64,000 nucleotides of DNA from Streptomyces sp. SM10 (GCF_002910915.1 NZ_NEUF01000186.1:66494-130493); one strand, 5' to 3'; shown: positions 51,627 through 61,234, counted from the stretch's first letter. A program made the numbers and translations. Notes: generated by a model not told the origin, from the sequence alone.

Positions 51627-53786
51627 TCAGCGGCCGAGGCGTCCTCGGACCATGCCGACCATGCCGTTGAGCTCCTCGATACGCATCTTCTTCGCTGCGA
51701 CGAAGAAGACGCCCAGCAGGACAACGCTGCCACAGACCAGGGCCACCACCGAGCCGCCGGCTCCGTCCCCGAGAGCCTTCAGCAGGGCGAAGCCCACACC
51801 GCCGCCGACCACGGCCGCAGGGACCGCGGCGAGGCAGAGACGGGCGTAGGTACGCACGACACGGGCCCCGTCGAGGTCACCGCCGAGCCGGTTGCTGAGC
51901 CGCCGCCAGGCGATGCCGACACCGACCGCGTAGGCCAGTCCGTAGGACGCCGCCATTCCCACGACTGCCCACTGGGCCGGAAGAATCACGTAGCAGGCGG
52001 CAGACGCTGCCGCGTTGACCGCTGCGACGATGACCGTGTTGTAGAAGGGGGTGCGGGTGTCCTCGTAGGCGTAGAAGCCGCGCAGCACGACGTACTGCAC
52101 GGAGTACGGGATGAGGCCGAGCCCGAACGCCATCAGGATGAAGCCCATCGAGCGTGCCGCCTCGGTGCCGCTGGAGGCGTAGAGCAGGGTGCACATCGGC
52201 AGCCCGAGGGCGAGGAAGGTGAAAGCGACCGGCACGATGGCCACGGCCGAGTTGCGCAGCCCTTGCGAGATGTCGTCGCGGACGGCCCCGGGGTCGTTGT
52301 CGTGGGCGGCGCGGGAGATGCGGGGCAGCAGGGCCGCCATGACCGAGACGGTGATGATGGCCTGGGGCATGCCCCAGATCAGCTGGGCGTTGGAGTAGGC
52401 GAGGAAGCCGGAGCCGTCCTTGCCCGCGAGCTTGCCCGCTGAGGTCGCCAGCTGGGTGACGACCAGGACGCCCGCCTGGTTGGCCAGGACGAACAGGACC
52501 GTCCACTTGGCGAGCTTGATCGTCTTTCCGAGCCCGTGGCCTCTCCAGTCGAAGCGAGGACGGAAGCGGAAGCCCGCCTCACGGAGGTAGGGGATCATGG
52601 CCAGGGCCTGCACCACGAGACCGAGCAGCGTGCCGATGCCCAGGAGTCGGACGCCCTCCGGCGGGATCGTCTCCACGCCCATCCGGGATTCGGCGGACGT
52701 GCCGTAGACCCAGATGAACATGCCGAAGGTGAAGATCATGACGATGTTGTTGAGGACCGGGGTCCACATCATCGCGCCGAACTTCCCACGGGCGTTGAGG
52801 ATCTGGCCCATGACCACGTGGACGCCCATGAAGAAGATGGTCGGCAGGCAGAAGCGGGCGAAGGTGACCGCGACACCGTTGGCCGCAGGGTCGTTGGCGA
52901 TGGGCAAGGACATCAAGCGGATGAGCTGCGGCGCGGCGAACACGGCGATCGCCACGATCACGCCGAGCGCCACCATGACGAGCGTCAGCAGCCGGTTGGC
53001 ATAGGCCTCGCCGCCGTCCTCGTCGTCCTTCATGGACCGGACGAGCTGGGGAACGAAGACCGAGTTCAGCCCCCCGCCCACGGTCAGGATGTAGATCATC
53101 GTCGGGAGGGTGTACGCGATGGTGAAGCTGTCACCGAGCAGAGCCGCGCCCAGGGCCGCCGTGATCACCAGGCTGCGGACGAAGCCGGTCAGCCGGGACA
53201 CCAGGGTGCCCGCAGCCATCAGCGCGCTCGACTTCAGTATCCCGGCGGCTTTGCCACCGGACTTCTGCGGAGCGGGGGCAGGAGCAGCTTCGGGCTCCGC
53301 AGGCGGCCCCGGAGGGCGGCCCGAACCTTCCTGGTCGCGGAAGAGGTGAGCGAACGCGTCCTGCTCCCCGCGGTCCCCTGAAGCCTGCGTGACCAGGTCG
53401 TCCACCCCGACGTACTGGGTGGTCCCGGCGTTGTCGCCGTAGGGAAGGTGCCGGGAGGGCCCTGCGGGCTCCGGTGGCGGGGTCTGGGCCCAGATACGAG
53501 GGTCGGGGGCGTGCTGGGCAGCGGGAGGCTGTTGGTAGAGCGCCTGGGGCTCCTGGTAGGTGCCCGGAGGCGGTGGGGGGTGCGAGGCGCGGTCGTAGAG
53601 CGCCTCGGCCACAGGGTCCTGCGAGGCGAGGTCCTGGGCACGGTACGGATCGTGGTCGTACGCGTGCTGCAGGTAGGGGTCGGGTGCCTCCCCGTCCTGG
53701 CCGGCGCCCGGGGGCACCGGCGGACCGCTGGAAGACCCAGCCCCGCCCGCGCCCTGCCCGCGGTCACCGTCGTACGGCGCGTTCAT
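51627..53786 (-). CDS. murJ: Lipid II flippase MurJ (MviN)
   Basis: 719 aa MOP-superfamily exporter that flips lipid II. A Pro/Tyr/Gln-rich cytoplasmic N-terminus of about 185 residues precedes 14 or more helices; the family block GTLVSRLTGFVRSLVITAALGAALLGDSFTIAYTLP is clear. It ends shortly after the last helix with a basic tail, and has no fused kinase. It is transcribed after the DUF6049 gene and before the pseudokinase gene. Confidence 0.95.
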   Translation of the reverse strand: MNAPYDGDRGQGAGGAGSSSGPPVPPGAGQDGEAPDPYLQHAYDHDPYRAQDLASQDPVAEALYDRASHPPPPPGTYQEPQALYQQPPAAQHAPDPRIWAQTPPPEPAGPSRHLPYGDNAGTTQYVGVDDLVTQASGDRGEQDAFAHLFRDQEGSGRPPGPPAEPEAAPAPAPQKSGGKAAGILKSSALMAAGTLVSRLTGFVRSLVITAALGAALLGDSFTIAYTLPTMIYILTVGGGLNSVFVPQLVRSMKDDEDGGEAYANRLLTLVMVALGVIVAIAVFAAPQLIRLMSLPIANDPAANGVAVTFARFCLPTIFFMGVHVVMGQILNARGKFGAMMWTPVLNNIVMIFTFGMFIWVYGTSAESRMGVETIPPEGVRLLGIGTLLGLVVQALAMIPYLREAGFRFRPRFDWRGHGLGKTIKLAKWTVLFVLANQAGVLVVTQLATSAGKLAGKDGSGFLAYSNAQLIWGMPQAIITVSVMAALLPRISRAAHDNDPGAVRDDISQGLRNSAVAIVPVAFTFLALGLPMCTLLYASSGTEAARSMGFILMAFGLGLIPYSVQYVVLRGFYAYEDTRTPFYNTVIVAAVNAAASAACYVILPAQWAVVGMAASYGLAYAVGVGIAWRRLSNRLGGDLDGARVVRTYARLCLAAVPAAVVGGGVGFALLKALGDGAGGSVVALVCGSVVLLGVFFVAAKKMRIEELNGMVGMVRGRLGR

Positions 53787-53835
53787 CGAAACCCCACCTC
53801 ATCGTCCCCGGCCGACCGGCCCCGACAGACATCGC

Positions 53836-56133
53836 TCAACGGTCCACTTTCTCACCCGGGCCGGATGGGTCACCGCTTTCCGGACCGGTGTCCGGCGCGG
53901 GGTCACTCGGCTGCTCGGGTTCGCCGCCGTTGTCCTCCACCGCTCCGCCCGCGACCGTGCGCTTGCGGTGGGTGTACATCCTGATGCCCGCCAGGACCAG
54001 GAGCAGCAGCCCGCCCGCGATCACGAGGAGCACGGTCGGTGTGACCTCCGAGACCTTCACGGTGAAGGTCATTTTCTCACCGTACGGAGCGCCGTCCGCG
54101 GTGAAGAGCCGTGCGGTCACCTGTGCCTGTCCGTTGGCGTTGGCAGCGGCGTCGAACTTCACGGACTGGCTGTGTCCGCCGGCGATCTTGACCGGCTGCT
54201 CGGCCACGGCTCGGCCGTCGTTGAGCTTGAGACGTGTCGCGTTGCCCGACGTCAGGCGGAGGACCAGGTGATCGACGCCCTGGACCAGTTTGTTCTGCAC
54301 GGTCACAGGGATGGTCGCGCTGCGCCCGGACAGGGTCAGGTCCGACTTCGTGATCAGCTGGACCTCGTTGGTGAGGCCCTGCAGATAGGTGCGGACCGCG
54401 TCACGGTACTGCTGTGCCTCCAGCGCCCTGCCGCGCCAGGACGTCGACACGGCGCGGTTGATCGCGTTCCCGAAGGGGGTCACCACCCGGTCGGGCTGGG
54501 TGAGGATGACCTGGAAGCTGTTGAGCGAGTCCTGGGTCGTCCTGATGTCCTGGAACGCCTGGGTGGGCAGCTCCTGGTTCCGCAGCCTCTTCGGGTACTG
54601 CGAGGCCGCGGGGACCTTGGTCGTGGCCTGTGCGTCCGGCTTCTGCCGGGCTGCCGCCATGAGATCGGCGGGCTGGGTCCAGTGTTCGGCCGTGAGCGCC
54701 TGCAGGGCGCGCGCCATGGCCTGTGCCTGACCGGCGGTGGGTGTCCGTTGCGGTGCGACGACGATGCTGCGTTCGTTGTCGGGGGCCTGCTCCGTCAACG
54801 CCAGCGTATGAGCGAGGAACTTCTGGACGGCGAGCGTCGAGGCGCCGGCCTTGCTCATGTCCCCGGTGAACGCGGTGGAGAGCCGGTGGTCGGAGACGAG
54901 GGCGGTGGTGCCCCCGCCGATCGGCCGGGCCGACGTCGGCGTGTAGGGCAGTCCGCCCGTCTCCTTGAGGCTGTCGCTGCGGGCGATCACTTTGTGCGCG
55001 CCGGCCGACGTGGCGACGTCCACCACCGAGGGATCGATCGCACCGTCCACCGGCCAGGCGAAGTCCGTGGACGGCTTCACATGAAGGACGGTCTCCACGG
55101 TCGTGCCGGCGACTTCGGTCGCCGTCCGGAGGTGGCTGAGGGCGCCCGAGACGTTCTTGCCGCGGTGGGCGATGGAAGCGAGGTCGGGGTCGGCGAACGG
55201 AAGGGCCACGACCTTTCCCTCCTTCACCGCCGCCTGCAGATCTGTCAGCCACTTCTTGGCGATGGTCTGGTTCGTTCCCGCGACCGTGGTGTTGCCGACC
55301 TTCACGCGGTAGTTCTTCGTCATCGCGTCGACGGAGGCGAGCAGGTCCGGGTCGATCACCCACGTCACGGGGAGCTGGCGCCCGAGGGAGACCATCTGCT
55401 CCAGGCGGCCGCCCGGAGCGAGCTCGAGGGCCAGATCGTCGTTGGCGAACACGGGGGTCTGCTGTTCGTCGGAGCCCGTCTCGGCGGTGACGTGAGCCGA
55501 CGCGATGAGCGGCCAGAGGAAGGTGAGCTTGGTCCTGGTGTCGGTGTCCTCCGGCTGCCACGGCAGGAAGGTCCTCTGGATACCGAGCACCTGGTCGTAG
55601 CCGTAGTCGGTGGTCTGCCCCGTGAGGGAGACGCCCAGCTGGTAGACGCCCTCGGCGCCCAGGTCCAGCTTGTCCACCGGGACGGCGAGGGTGAAGTCCT
55701 GACTGACGCCGGAAGCGAGCTTGGGAACCTTCAGGGTGTACGAGCCGCCGAGCTTGGCCGGGTCGCTGCCGGGCTGGTATCCCGTGCGCTTGGCCGCCTC
55801 GTCGACCGCCCCCCTGCCGGACAGCCTCGGGCCGACGCGCAGGTCGACCTCGGCGTCCGTGACCGTCTTGTCGCCCTTGTTGGTCAGGGTGCCGGAGACG
55901 GTGAGCGTGTCGCCCTCGGTCGGTGCGCTGGGGGCGAGCGTGTCCAGGGACACATCGACGGTGCGCGATCCGGTGGGGGCCTTCGTCGCGGCCTCGGCCT
56001 GGGCCGCGGCCGCCCCGGGACCGGCCAGGAGGCCGACGACCAGCGGTGCCCCGACGATCAAGGAGGCCTTGCGCCGGAGCCACCGGCGGGCAGGGGAGGG
56101 ATGCATCCCCTGAAAGTCTGCCGCCTCGGCCAC
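53836..56133 (-). CDS. DUF6049 family large membrane protein
   Basis: About 765 aa: N-terminal hydrophobic signal (about residues 24-50), a very large extracytoplasmic region, one C-terminal membrane helix and a short acidic tail. Adjacent to murJ in streptomycetes, so a link to envelope synthesis is plausible but unproven. The start is the GTG of VAEAADFQG with GAGGGACGG upstream; ATG at 56106 is possible. The open frame continues far upstream across pcnA but that part is antisense sequence. Confidence 0.85.
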   Translation of the reverse strand: MAEAADFQGMHPSPARRWLRRKASLIVGAPLVVGLLAGPGAAAAQAEAATKAPTGSRTVDVSLDTLAPSAPTEGDTLTVSGTLTNKGDKTVTDAEVDLRVGPRLSGRGAVDEAAKRTGYQPGSDPAKLGGSYTLKVPKLASGVSQDFTLAVPVDKLDLGAEGVYQLGVSLTGQTTDYGYDQVLGIQRTFLPWQPEDTDTRTKLTFLWPLIASAHVTAETGSDEQQTPVFANDDLALELAPGGRLEQMVSLGRQLPVTWVIDPDLLASVDAMTKNYRVKVGNTTVAGTNQTIAKKWLTDLQAAVKEGKVVALPFADPDLASIAHRGKNVSGALSHLRTATEVAGTTVETVLHVKPSTDFAWPVDGAIDPSVVDVATSAGAHKVIARSDSLKETGGLPYTPTSARPIGGGTTALVSDHRLSTAFTGDMSKAGASTLAVQKFLAHTLALTEQAPDNERSIVVAPQRTPTAGQAQAMARALQALTAEHWTQPADLMAAARQKPDAQATTKVPAASQYPKRLRNQELPTQAFQDIRTTQDSLNSFQVILTQPDRVVTPFGNAINRAVSTSWRGRALEAQQYRDAVRTYLQGLTNEVQLITKSDLTLSGRSATIPVTVQNKLVQGVDHLVLRLTSGNATRLKLNDGRAVAEQPVKIAGGHSQSVKFDAAANANGQAQVTARLFTADGAPYGEKMTFTVKVSEVTPTVLLVIAGGLLLLVLAGIRMYTHRKRTVAGGAVEDNGGEPEQPSDPAPDTGPESGDPSGPGEKVDR

Positions 56134-56313
56134 GCGTATCCGTCCCTCGTCGTCGTCAGCTGGTGCCGGTCCTGCCGGTCTCTGCGTCCCCGCATGGTAA
56201 CGATGCGCCCGAGGGCTGAGTGCCGGGGACCGTGCCACATGATCGGGAGAGTCTCGCAGGGCCGCAAGAATCGATGACGCCCGGGCCGGTCCGGGCACGT
56301 ACCCTTTTCTGTT

Positions 56314-57756
56314 GTGTCGAACGCCAACGAAGACAGCCCCCGTGCACTGAGCCAGGTGCAGCACCGCGCAGTCAGTGAACTGCTGCGGGTGTCCCCCGTC
56401 GCCGACGACCTCGCCCGGCGATTCCAGGAGGCCGGATTCGGTCTCGCCCTGGTCGGTGGGTCGGTCCGCGACGCGTTGCTCGGAAGGCTCGGGAACGATC
56501 TGGACTTCACGACCGATGCGCGCCCGGAGGACGTGCTCAAGATCGTCCGCCCTTGGGCCGACTCGGTCTGGGAGGTCGGGATCGCGTTCGGCACCGTCGG
56601 CTCGCAGAAGGACGGCTACCAGATCGAGGTCACGACCTATCGGTCCGAGGCGTACGACAGGACCTCGCGCAAGCCTGAGGTCTCGTACGGAGACTCGATC
56701 GAGGACGACCTCGTGCGCCGCGACTTCACGGTCAACGCGATGGCGGTCGCGCTGCCGCAGAAGGAGTTCATCGATCCGCACGGCGGGCTCGACGACCTCG
56801 CCCAGCGTGTACTGCGCACGCCGGGAACGCCCGAGGCGTCCTTCTCCGACGACCCGCTGCGCATGCTGCGTGCCGCCCGCTTCGCCGCACAGCTGGACTT
56901 CGAGGTCGCTCCCGACGTCGTCAAGGCCATGACGGACATGGCGGAACGCATCGAGATCGTCTCGGCCGAGCGGGTCCGTGAGGAACTCAACAAACTGCTC
57001 CTCTCCGGTCACCCCCGTAAGGGGCTGGGGCTCCTCGTGGACACCGGCCTCGCCGACCGGGTGCTGCCCGAGCTTCCCGCGCTGCGCCTGGAAAGTGACG
57101 AGCATCACCGTCACAAGGACGTCTACGAGCACTCCCTGACGGTCCTGGAGCAGGCCATCGATCTGGAGGAGGACGGCGCCGACCTCGTGCTGCGCCTCGC
57201 GGCCCTGCTCCACGACGTCGGGAAGCCGAGGACGCGGCGCTTCGAGAAGGACGGCAGGGTCTCGTTCCACCACCACGAGGTGGTCGGAGCCAAGATGGCC
57301 AGGAAGCGCATGACCGAGCTCAAGTACTCCAACGAGATGGTCAAGGACGTCTCGAAGCTGGTGGAGTTGCACCTGCGCTTCCACGGATACGGCGACGGCG
57401 AATGGACCGATTCGGCTGTGCGCAGGTACGTGAGGGACGCGGGGCCTCTGCTGGACCGCCTTCACAAGCTGACGCGCTCCGACTGCACGACGCGGAACAA
57501 GCGCAAGGCGAATGCCCTGTCGCGCACGTACGACGGTCTCGAGGAGCGCATCGCTCAATTGCAGGAGCAGGAGGAGCTGGAGGCGATCCGGCCCGACCTG
57601 GACGGCAACGAGATCATGCAGACCCTGGGTGTCGGACCCGGGCCCGTGATCGGCAAGGCCTACGCGTTCCTTCTGGAGTTGCGGCTCGAGAACGGCCCGA
57701 TGGAGCGTGAGGTCGCGGTCGCTGCTCTCAAGGACTGGTGGGCGGCGCAGGGCTGA
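56314..57756 (+). CDS. pcnA: CCA tRNA nucleotidyltransferase / poly(A) polymerase family protein
   Basis: 480 aa. Nucleotidyltransferase head GGSVRDALLGRLGNDLDFTTDARP (GG...DxD), then RRDFTVNAMA and the flexible body. The HD domain is LLHDVGKPRTRRF. In streptomycetes this enzyme adds CCA to tRNA; distinction from a true poly(A) polymerase cannot be made from sequence alone. It starts GTG and diverges from the DUF6049 gene. Confidence 0.94.
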   Translation: MSNANEDSPRALSQVQHRAVSELLRVSPVADDLARRFQEAGFGLALVGGSVRDALLGRLGNDLDFTTDARPEDVLKIVRPWADSVWEVGIAFGTVGSQKDGYQIEVTTYRSEAYDRTSRKPEVSYGDSIEDDLVRRDFTVNAMAVALPQKEFIDPHGGLDDLAQRVLRTPGTPEASFSDDPLRMLRAARFAAQLDFEVAPDVVKAMTDMAERIEIVSAERVREELNKLLLSGHPRKGLGLLVDTGLADRVLPELPALRLESDEHHRHKDVYEHSLTVLEQAIDLEEDGADLVLRLAALLHDVGKPRTRRFEKDGRVSFHHHEVVGAKMARKRMTELKYSNEMVKDVSKLVELHLRFHGYGDGEWTDSAVRRYVRDAGPLLDRLHKLTRSDCTTRNKRKANALSRTYDGLEERIAQLQEQEELEAIRPDLDGNEIMQTLGVGPGPVIGKAYAFLLELRLENGPMEREVAVAALKDWWAAQG

Positions 57757-57795
57757 GGGCGTCGCAGCAGGCTCCACGCGACGTCGGTCGCTGAC

Positions 57796-57831
57796 GCGCC
57801 CACCCTGTTTCACGTGAAACAGGGTGGGCGC
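57796..57831. terminator. Terminator-like 36-bp palindrome containing parS site 5
   Basis: Perfect palindrome with no loop outside the parS core: arms GCGCCCACCCT and complement flank GTTTCACGTGAAAC (57807-57820). It lies between convergent pcnA and MFS genes, so it may act as both terminator and ParB site. Confidence 0.85.
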
Positions 57832-57871
57832 CCTCGGTGGGACGGTTCCCGGACAGACGGAGAGTGGCGTT

Positions 57872-57885
57872 GTTTCACGTGAAAC
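57872..57885. other. parS site 6
   Basis: Perfect GTTTCACGTGAAAC, 8 bp beyond the stop of the MFS gene and 51 bp from parS site 5. Confidence 0.95.
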
Positions 57886-57893
57886 AGTGCCCC

Positions 57894-59183
57894 TCATTCC
57901 TTGATGCGAGCGCGCTGGAGTGCGAGGCTCACATGTCGCCGGCGGAGCATGGCGACCGAGACGAGGGCGTAGAGCACCGCCAGGGTGATGACGACGACGA
58001 CGGACCGTCCGTCAGCGGGAAGCACGAGGGCGGACATGGCTGCGGCGGCGACGAAGGCGACGTTGAACAACACGTCGTAGAGAGAGAAGACCCGGCCGCG
58101 GTAGGCGTCGTCCACGGAGGTCTGCACCTCGGTATCCGTCGCGATCTTCGCTCCCTGGGTCACGAGTCCCAGCACGAAGGCCGCCGCCAGCATCGGTGCA
58201 GGGGCGAACGGAAGACCCAGTGCGGGTTCCAGGAAGGCCGCTGCTCCGGCGCAGCCCGCCAGCCAGCCGTACCGGCCGAAGCGTCCGACTGCCCAGGGGG
58301 ACAGCACGGCGGCCGCGAAGAACCCTGCGGCCGAGGCGCCGAGTGCGAGGCCGAGGAGGGCCAAGCCGTCGGACTCGCCGTCGGACCAGGCGTAGCGGCA
58401 GAGCATCAGCACCATCACGGTCAGTGCTCCGTAGCAGAAGCGGAGCACCGTTATGGCGGCGAGCGCGTGTGCCGCGTCCCTCCGCTCGGCCAGATGGCGC
58501 AACCCCGCGACGAGCCCCCGGGAGGTCGTGCTGAGTGCCTCCCGCAGTGGCACGTGGTGCAGCCCGCGATCCGGTCCGAGGAGGGTGCGGGGAAGCGTCA
58601 GGGAGACCAGTGCCGAGAGAAGGTAGAGGACCGCGCCCAGGAGGACCACCGAGGCATCGGATCCGCCCGTCAGGAGGCTGATGGCCAGGGCGAGGCCCCC
58701 ACCCGCGGTGGCGGCCAGCGTGCCGGCCGTCGGCGAGAGGGAGTTGGCGACGACGAGACGTTCGGTGTCGACGACGCGAGGCAGCGCAGCCGACAGCCCT
58801 GCCAGCACGAAACGGTTGACGGCGGTGACGCAGAGGGCTGAGGCGTAGAACAGCCAGTCCGGAACGGAACTCAGGAGCAGCACGGCCGTGCAGCACGCCA
58901 GCGCGGCGCGCAGCAGGTTTCCGTACAGGAAGACCTGGCGGCGGGGCCAGCGGTCGAGGAGGACTCCCGCGAACGGGCCGATCAGCGAGTACGGGAGAAG
59001 CAGCACGGCCATGGCCGAGGCGATGGCTCCCGGCGTCGTCTGGTTCTCGGGTGAGAAGACGACGTAGGTGGCGAGCGCGACCTGGTAGACGCCGTCGGCC
59101 GACTGCGAGAGAAGTCGTACGGCGAGCAGGCGACGGAAGTTCCGAAGGCGCAGGAGTACGCCCAGATCACGCACGACAGGCAT
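57894..59183 (-). CDS. MFS transporter, 12-helix
   Basis: About 429 aa with 12 predicted helices and the MFS loop GVLLDRWPRRQVFLYGN after helix 2. Resembles MFS_3/EntS-like exporters; substrate unknown. Start taken at ATG MPVVRDLGVLLRL; an extension to 59240 lacks a membrane-protein pattern. Conserved beside ino1 and pcnA in streptomycetes. Confidence 0.87.
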   Translation of the reverse strand: MPVVRDLGVLLRLRNFRRLLAVRLLSQSADGVYQVALATYVVFSPENQTTPGAIASAMAVLLLPYSLIGPFAGVLLDRWPRRQVFLYGNLLRAALACCTAVLLLSSVPDWLFYASALCVTAVNRFVLAGLSAALPRVVDTERLVVANSLSPTAGTLAATAGGGLALAISLLTGGSDASVVLLGAVLYLLSALVSLTLPRTLLGPDRGLHHVPLREALSTTSRGLVAGLRHLAERRDAAHALAAITVLRFCYGALTVMVLMLCRYAWSDGESDGLALLGLALGASAAGFFAAAVLSPWAVGRFGRYGWLAGCAGAAAFLEPALGLPFAPAPMLAAAFVLGLVTQGAKIATDTEVQTSVDDAYRGRVFSLYDVLFNVAFVAAAAMSALVLPADGRSVVVVITLAVLYALVSVAMLRRRHVSLALQRARIKE

Positions 59184-59202
59184 GTGTGCAAGGGTCACAC
59201 AC

Positions 59203-59240
59203 GTGGGGGGCCTCCGGGCGGATTGCCCGGGACCCCCCAC
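59203..59240 (-). terminator. Probable ino1 terminator
   Basis: Inverted repeat GTGGGGG...CCGGGC / GCCCGG...CCCCCAC with small mismatched bulges, 36 bp after the ino1 stop. Confidence 0.65.
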
Positions 59241-59275
59241 ATGGAGAAGCGTCGGTGGTGCGGTGACCGGCCGGG

Positions 59276-60358
59276 TCAGCGCTCGACGTCGCCGCTGATG
59301 AACTTCTCGACGTTCTCCCGGGCCTCGTCGTCGAAGTACTGGACCGGCGGGGACTTCATGAAGTACGAGGAGGCCGAGAGGATCGGGCCGCCGATGCCGC
59401 GGTCCTTGGCGATCTTCGCAGCGCGCACCGCGTCGATGATGACACCCGCGGAGTTCGGGGAGTCCCAGACCTCGAGCTTGTACTCCAGGTTCAGCGGAAC
59501 GTCACCGAAGGCACGGCCCTCGAGGCGCACGTACGCCCACTTGCGGTCGTCCAGCCAGGCCACGTAGTCCGAGGGGCCGATGTGGACGTTGTCCGCACCG
59601 AGCTCGCGGTCACGGATCTGCGAGGTGACGGCCTGCGTCTTCGAGATCTTCTTGGACTCCAGGCGCTCACGCTCGAGCATGTTCTTGAAGTCCATGTTGC
59701 CGCCGACGTTCAGCTGCATCGTGCGGTCCAGGATGACGCCCCGGTCCTCGAAGAGCTTCGCCATCACGCGGTGCGTGATGGTGGCTCCGACCTGCGACTT
59801 GATGTCGTCGCCGACGATCGGGACACCGGCCTCGGTGAACTTGTCGGCCCACTCCTTGGTGCCGGCGATGAACACCGGGAGGGCGTTCACGAAGGCGACC
59901 TTGGCGTCGATGGCGCACTGCGCGTAGAACTTCGCAGCCACCTCGGAACCGACGGGCAGGTAGCAGACGAGGACGTCGACCTGCTTGTCCTTGAGGGTCT
60001 GGACGACGTCGACGGGGGCGTCGGCGGACTCCTCGATCGTCTCGCGGTAGTACTTGCCCAGGCCGTCGTGGGTGTGGCCGCGCTGCACGGTCACGCCCGT
60101 GTTCGGCACGTCGGCGATCTTGATGGTGTTGTTCTCGCTGGCGCCGATGGCGTCCGCGAGGTCGAGGCCGACCTTCTTCGCGTCGACGTCGAAGGCGGCG
60201 ACGAACTCGACGTCACTCACGTGGTACTCGCCGAACTGGACGTGCATCAGACCGGGCACCTTGCCGGCCGGATCGGCGTCCTTGTAGTACTCGACGCCTT
60301 GCACCAGCGAGGCGGCGCAGTTGCCCACGCCGACGATGGCTACGCGAACCGAACCCAT
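59276..60358 (-). CDS. ino1: Myo-inositol-1-phosphate synthase
   Basis: Converts glucose 6-phosphate to inositol phosphate, precursor of mycothiol and phosphatidylinositol. 360 aa, NAD site VGVGNCAASL at the N-terminus, then the conserved blocks PVGSEVAAKFYAQCAI, PIVGDDIKSQVGAT and NVGGNMDFKNML. The short actinobacterial/archaeal-type length is normal. It follows the padR gene by 60 bp on the same strand and is probably controlled with it. Confidence 0.96.
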   Translation of the reverse strand: MGSVRVAIVGVGNCAASLVQGVEYYKDADPAGKVPGLMHVQFGEYHVSDVEFVAAFDVDAKKVGLDLADAIGASENNTIKIADVPNTGVTVQRGHTHDGLGKYYRETIEESADAPVDVVQTLKDKQVDVLVCYLPVGSEVAAKFYAQCAIDAKVAFVNALPVFIAGTKEWADKFTEAGVPIVGDDIKSQVGATITHRVMAKLFEDRGVILDRTMQLNVGGNMDFKNMLERERLESKKISKTQAVTSQIRDRELGADNVHIGPSDYVAWLDDRKWAYVRLEGRAFGDVPLNLEYKLEVWDSPNSAGVIIDAVRAAKIAKDRGIGGPILSASSYFMKSPPVQYFDDEARENVEKFISGDVER

Positions 60359-60418
60359 GCCGATTGCTCCCTGTGTTCTCGGTGTTCCCCGATGACGCCT
60401 TACGGATCTTCGGGGGTG

Positions 60419-61120
60419 TCACTTGGTGTCGTCGGACGGATCCGGCCGGGTGTCATCCCGGTGCCGGGGCAGGCCGCCCGTCTCTCCTGATGTGTCCTGC
60501 TGAGTGGAGCTCTCGGGCGTGGACCGTCGCTGGTCCCGTCCCGACCGCTCGCTCTCGATGAGCTCGTTCAGCCAGCGCACTTCGCGCTCCACGGACTCCA
60601 TGCCGTGTCGCTGCAGCTCAAGCGTGTAGTCGTCGAGTCGTTCGCGGGTGCGGGCGAGAGAGGCGCGCATCTTCTCGAGACGCTCCTCCAGCCTGCTGCG
60701 GCGCCCTTCGAGTACGCGCATCCGCACCTCGCGCTCCGTCTGCCCGAAGAAGGCGAATCGAGCAGCGAAGTGCTCGTCCTCCCAGGCGTCGGGACCGGTG
60801 TGCGAGAGCAGCTCCTCGAAGTGCTCCTTACCTTCTGCCGTCAACCGGTAGACGATCTTGGCCCGGCGTCCTGCCAGCGAGGAAGCGGGAGCGACCCCGC
60901 GACTGGTGGCAGGCGGCAGAGCCGGGACGCTTCCCGGTTCCTCGATCAACCAGCCGCTGGCGACCAGCGTCTTGAGGCAGGGGTAGAGGGTGCCGTAGCT
61001 GAAGGCGCGGAAGATCCCCAGCGACGTGTTCAGGCGCTTGCGCAGCTCGTACCCGTGCATAGGGGACTCGCGGAGCAGGCCGAGTACGGCGAATTCGAGG
61101 ATGCCGGAGCGTCTGCTCAC
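60419..61120 (-). CDS. PadR-family transcriptional regulator
   Basis: 233 aa. PadR winged helix at the N-terminus (ILEFAVLGLLRESPMHGYELRKRL, FSYGTLYPCLKTLVASGWL), then a helical C-terminal domain with a coiled-coil (about 140-195) and a charged, disordered tail. The start GTG (VSRRSGILEF) follows GGAGG. A 31-bp palindrome overlaps its own promoter, indicating autorepression, and ino1 is downstream. Confidence 0.92.
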   Translation of the reverse strand: MSRRSGILEFAVLGLLRESPMHGYELRKRLNTSLGIFRAFSYGTLYPCLKTLVASGWLIEEPGSVPALPPATSRGVAPASSLAGRRAKIVYRLTAEGKEHFEELLSHTGPDAWEDEHFAARFAFFGQTEREVRMRVLEGRRSRLEERLEKMRASLARTRERLDDYTLELQRHGMESVEREVRWLNELIESERSGRDQRRSTPESSTQQDTSGETGGLPRHRDDTRPDPSDDTK

Positions 61121-61176
61121 CTTCGCCTCCTCCTTCGCCTGGGTGCTTCCGCGGGCCGATGGGCCCACCTTGTGCC

Positions 61177-61207
61177 GTGCTGATGTATCGACTCGATACA
61201 TCAGCAC
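61177..61207. promoter_or_regulatory. 31-bp palindromic operator of padR-ino1
   Basis: Perfect arms GTGCTGATGTATCGA and complement around one central base. Contains ATGTAT...ATACAT, the type of site bound by PadR proteins. It overlaps the downstream edge of the predicted -10. Confidence 0.85.
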
Positions 61208-61234
61208 GATAGATCGACTCGTGATGTTCGACAA
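61206..61234 (-). promoter_or_regulatory. padR promoter
   Basis: On the minus strand: TTGTCG, 17-bp spacer, TATCGT. The operator begins within the -10, so a bound regulator would block initiation. The rest of 61235-61507 shows no clear gene. Confidence 0.65.

Noticed and set aside
53836..57897. A continuous 1353-codon minus-strand frame suggesting a giant fusion
   Set aside because: Only the part from 56133 down has signal-peptide and membrane-protein features; the upstream part is antisense to pcnA.
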